NCBI GenBank assembly: GCA_030037105.1 | Contig: JASHRY010000325.1 | Location: forward strand, 1-6,227 | From: Xanthobacteraceae bacterium | Lineage (GTDB): Bacteria; Pseudomonadota; Alphaproteobacteria; Rhizobiales; Xanthobacteraceae | Length of the DNA: 6,227 nt | Direction of reading: 5' to 3' | Part shown: positions 4,555-6,227 of the stretch, in pieces | How positions within the stretch are numbered: the first letter of the stretch is position 1 | How the letters are laid out: each line of letters opens with the position of its first letter | Made by a program: the position numbers and the translations under genes | The notes under the pieces: generated by a model | The model's database searches: none | The model's input: only the letters and a program-made list of their open reading frames with translations | Told to the model about the DNA's origin: nothing

Positions 4555-5748
4555 ATGCCGACACAACCGCAGACTCGACAGTTCTGGGACGACCCCGAGC
4601 CGACGGCGCTGCTCGTCCTCGCCGACGGCACCGTGCTCGAAGGATTCGGCTTCGGCGCGACCGGCCAAGCCGTCGGCGAGGTCTGCTTCAACACGGCGAT
4701 GACCGGCTATGAGGAGATCCTCACCGATCCCTCCTATGCCGGCCAGATCATCACCTTCACCTTCCCGCATATCGGCAATGTCGGCACCAACGAGGACGAC
4801 ATCGAGACCGTCAACCTCGCGGCGACGCCCGGCGCACGCGGCATCGTGCTGCATGCCGCAATCACGCAGCCGTCGAACTACCGCGCCACTCGGCATCTCG
4901 ATCAATGGCTCAAAAGCCGTGGCGTTATCGGACTCGCCGGCCTCGACACCCGCGCTCTCACCGCGCTCATTCGCGAGAAGGGCATGCCCAACGCGGTGAT
5001 CGCGCACGAACCGTCCGGCCGCTTCGATCTCGCCGCGCTCAAGAAGCAGGCGCGTGACTGGCCAGGGCTTCTCGGCATGGATCTCGTGCCCATGGTGACG
5101 ACCGGCCAGCGTTTCACCTGGCATGAGACGCCGTGGGTGTGGGGCGAGGGTTACGGCGAGCTGCAGGAGCCGAAGCTCCACGTCGTCGCCGTCGATTACG
5201 GGATCAAGCGCAACATCCTGCGCCAACTTGCCGGCAACGGATGCCGGGTGACGGTGGTGCCGGCGCAGACCTCGGCCGCCGACATTCTGGCGCTCAAGCC
5301 CGACGGCATCTTTCTCTCCAACGGCCCCGGCGATCCGGCCGCCACCGGCACATACGCCGTGCCGGTGATCCGCACCCTGATCGATAAGCTGCCGACCTTC
5401 GGCATCTGCCTCGGCCACCAGATGCTGGCGCTCGCGGTCGGCGGGAAAACGGTGAAAATGCACCAGGGTCACCATGGCGCCAACCATCCGGTAAAGGAGA
5501 TCAAAACCGGCAAAGTCGAGATCACGTCGATGAATCACGGCTTCGCCGTCGATCGCTCGAGCCTGCCGACGAATGCAGTGGAAACCCACGTCTCGCTGTT
5601 CGACGGCTCCAATTGCGGACTCGCGCTCGCCGACCGGCCGGTGTTCTCGGTCCAGTTCCATCCCGAGGCGTCGCCCGGGCCGCGCGACAGCCATGCTCTG
5701 TTCGCCCGCTTCGCCGAATCGATGCGCCAGTTCAAACGGGCGAAATAG
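4555..5748 (+). CDS. carA: Carbamoyl-phosphate synthase small subunit CarA
   Basis: CarA is the glutaminase subunit: it releases ammonia from glutamine and channels it to CarB, which makes carbamoyl phosphate for pyrimidine and arginine synthesis in the cytoplasm. The protein has 397 residues, normal for Alphaproteobacteria. The N-terminal CPSase small-chain domain (about 16-150) shows LADGTVLEGFGFG, GEVCFNTAMTGYEEILTDPS and the IGLAGLDTRALT block. The class I glutamine amidotransferase domain (about 208-392) shows VDYGIKRNILR, SNGPGDP (255-261), the nucleophile elbow GICLGHQ with C285, the G(H/N)HG.NHPV segment (305-313), and FHPEASPGP with the catalytic H369 and E371. All catalytic residues are intact. 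The ATG at 4555 is the only start after an in-frame stop at 4537-4539; its Shine-Dalgarno is weak. carB does not follow within the window, so the two subunits are not directly adjacent here. Confidence 0.98.
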   Translation: MPTQPQTRQFWDDPEPTALLVLADGTVLEGFGFGATGQAVGEVCFNTAMTGYEEILTDPSYAGQIITFTFPHIGNVGTNEDDIETVNLAATPGARGIVLHAAITQPSNYRATRHLDQWLKSRGVIGLAGLDTRALTALIREKGMPNAVIAHEPSGRFDLAALKKQARDWPGLLGMDLVPMVTTGQRFTWHETPWVWGEGYGELQEPKLHVVAVDYGIKRNILRQLAGNGCRVTVVPAQTSAADILALKPDGIFLSNGPGDPAATGTYAVPVIRTLIDKLPTFGICLGHQMLALAVGGKTVKMHQGHHGANHPVKEIKTGKVEITSMNHGFAVDRSSLPTNAVETHVSLFDGSNCGLALADRPVFSVQFHPEASPGPRDSHALFARFAESMRQFKRAK

Positions 5749-5839
5749 GAAGACGACCTGGGGTTCGACAATTTCAACCCGATATCGGGTAAAACGGACG
5801 GGCAGTCTTGTGGCGGGACGATCAACTCATGCCGACCGC
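5749..5839. other. Non-coding stretch after carA with 14-bp palindrome
   Basis: I see no gene here. A perfect 14-bp palindrome, acccgatatcgggt, lies at 5777-5790, about 30 nt after the carA stop. It has no loop. On the minus strand it is preceded, not followed, by a T run, so it is not a convincing intrinsic terminator. It could be a protein-binding site or chance. Confidence 0.4.
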
Positions 5840-5919
5840 GGCCAAACGTACGCCCCGATTACCCATGCCTTTGCCGATGATGGGACGATCCCCAAGACAG
5901 CCCACATTCCATTTACGTG
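5840..5919 (+). pseudogene. Possible 5' remnant of a YjlB-type cupin gene
   Basis: In one frame the sequence reads THAFADDGTIPKTAHIPF followed by a threonine and a TGA at 5918-5920. From memory this resembles the conserved beginning of YjlB-type cupin proteins (ETHxFADDGxIPNNPxLPL...). No in-frame start with a ribosome binding site stands before it, and the remaining cupin domain is absent. If real, it is a fragment cut off at or before position 5917, where a methyltransferase-like frame begins. The match covers fewer than 20 residues, so the call is tentative. Confidence 0.35.
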
Positions 5920-6168
5920 AACAGCCGTCACAAGGACGTGCATTATCGGCTGATCGCGCAAGCCATCGCCGCGCTCGTACGCGCGCGCGGGCGCGTGCTC
6001 GATTACGGCTCGGGCGAGGCGCCGCACGCCGACATCGCCGCCGCCACCGCAGGGGAACTCCTGCTGTGCGAAGCAGCGCCTGGCGTGCGCGCGGGCCTTG
6101 AGACCAGCCACAGCCGGGCGCGCATGACGTTTTTCGCGTGGCCGGCGGAATCGGCGCTCACGTCCTGA
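5917..6168 (+). pseudogene. Truncated class I SAM-dependent methyltransferase
   Basis: The frame from the GTG at 5917 encodes 83 residues. The first 60 or so look like the start of a class I SAM-dependent methyltransferase: HKDVHYRLIAQAIAALV, then motif I GRVLDYGSGEAPHADIAAA (about 25-43), a beta-strand ELLLCEAAPGVRAGL (47-61) where the acidic residue that binds the SAM ribose is expected. The later strands and motifs are missing; after about residue 62 the sequence loses resemblance and stops at 6166-6168. Family members known to me are well over 200 residues. No ribosome binding site precedes the GTG. I found no continuation in the other frames as far as 6227, so it is most likely a gene fragment. 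The substrate cannot be inferred. Confidence 0.55.
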
Positions 6169-6227
6169 AGCGGCGCGGCCTTCCCTCGACGGCGATTCTG
6201 GTCTAGAAGGTGCCCGCGCGGGGCTCA

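Noticed and set aside
4482..4694. N-terminal extension of the YqeY-domain protein to 220 residues
   Set aside because: The extra residues run antisense into carA and do not resemble the family, while the GTG at 4481 has a good ribosome binding site and gives the usual length.
4327..5694. Long open frame (455 codons) on the minus strand opposite carA
   Set aside because: It is antisense to intact CarA and overlaps the YqeY-domain gene; its Arg/His/Gly-rich composition suggests a shadow frame.
6169..6227. tctagaa-containing segment at the right edge as a promoter for a downstream gene
   Set aside because: No -35 element at the right distance and the downstream gene is outside the window.

Overview
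The window looks like chromosomal core sequence from a high-GC alphaproteobacterium, most likely a member of Hyphomicrobiales/Rhizobiales (Beijerinckiaceae, Methylocystaceae or Xanthobacteraceae type). This rests on the RpoD, DnaG and CarA sequence styles, the dnaG-rpoD gene order, and a GAGCATGATC-type intergenic palindrome of a kind I associate with this order. The genus cannot be fixed from the sequence alone.

Layout. On the minus strand, from right to left, run a GatB/YqeY-domain gene (4032-4481), dnaG (1206-3224) and rpoD (741 to the left edge, N-terminal 247 codons only). This is the alphaproteobacterial form of the macromolecular-synthesis locus: primase and the housekeeping sigma factor together. 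carA (4555-5748), the small subunit of carbamoyl-phosphate synthetase, diverges from the yqeY gene across 73 bp. The 464-bp dnaG-rpoD gap holds no gene. It holds a two-palindrome repeat element, a terminator-like hairpin and a duplicated 18-19-nt motif close to rpoD.

Between dnaG and yqeY, on the opposite strand, sits a BrnT/BrnA type II toxin-antitoxin module (about 3334-4024). It has a near-consensus sigma-70 promoter whose -10 box overlaps a perfect 12-bp palindrome, a good candidate for the autoregulatory operator. The antitoxin gene brnA is intact. The toxin gene brnT is broken by an apparent 2-nt insertion near its start and an in-frame TGA about 12 codons later, so the module looks like a decayed TA system with an orphan antitoxin.

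Downstream of carA there is no intact gene. The sequence carries a short stretch resembling the start of a YjlB-type cupin, then the N-terminal part of a SAM-dependent methyltransferase that stops after its first motif. These look like gene debris in an accessory gap. carB is not in the window.

The most interesting points are the DnaG zinc-ribbon domain with all four metal ligands replaced (Ser, Asn, Asp, Ser), the decayed BrnTA module with its promoter/operator, and the DnaA-box/GANTC cluster at the dnaG promoter. I found no undescribed multi-gene system.
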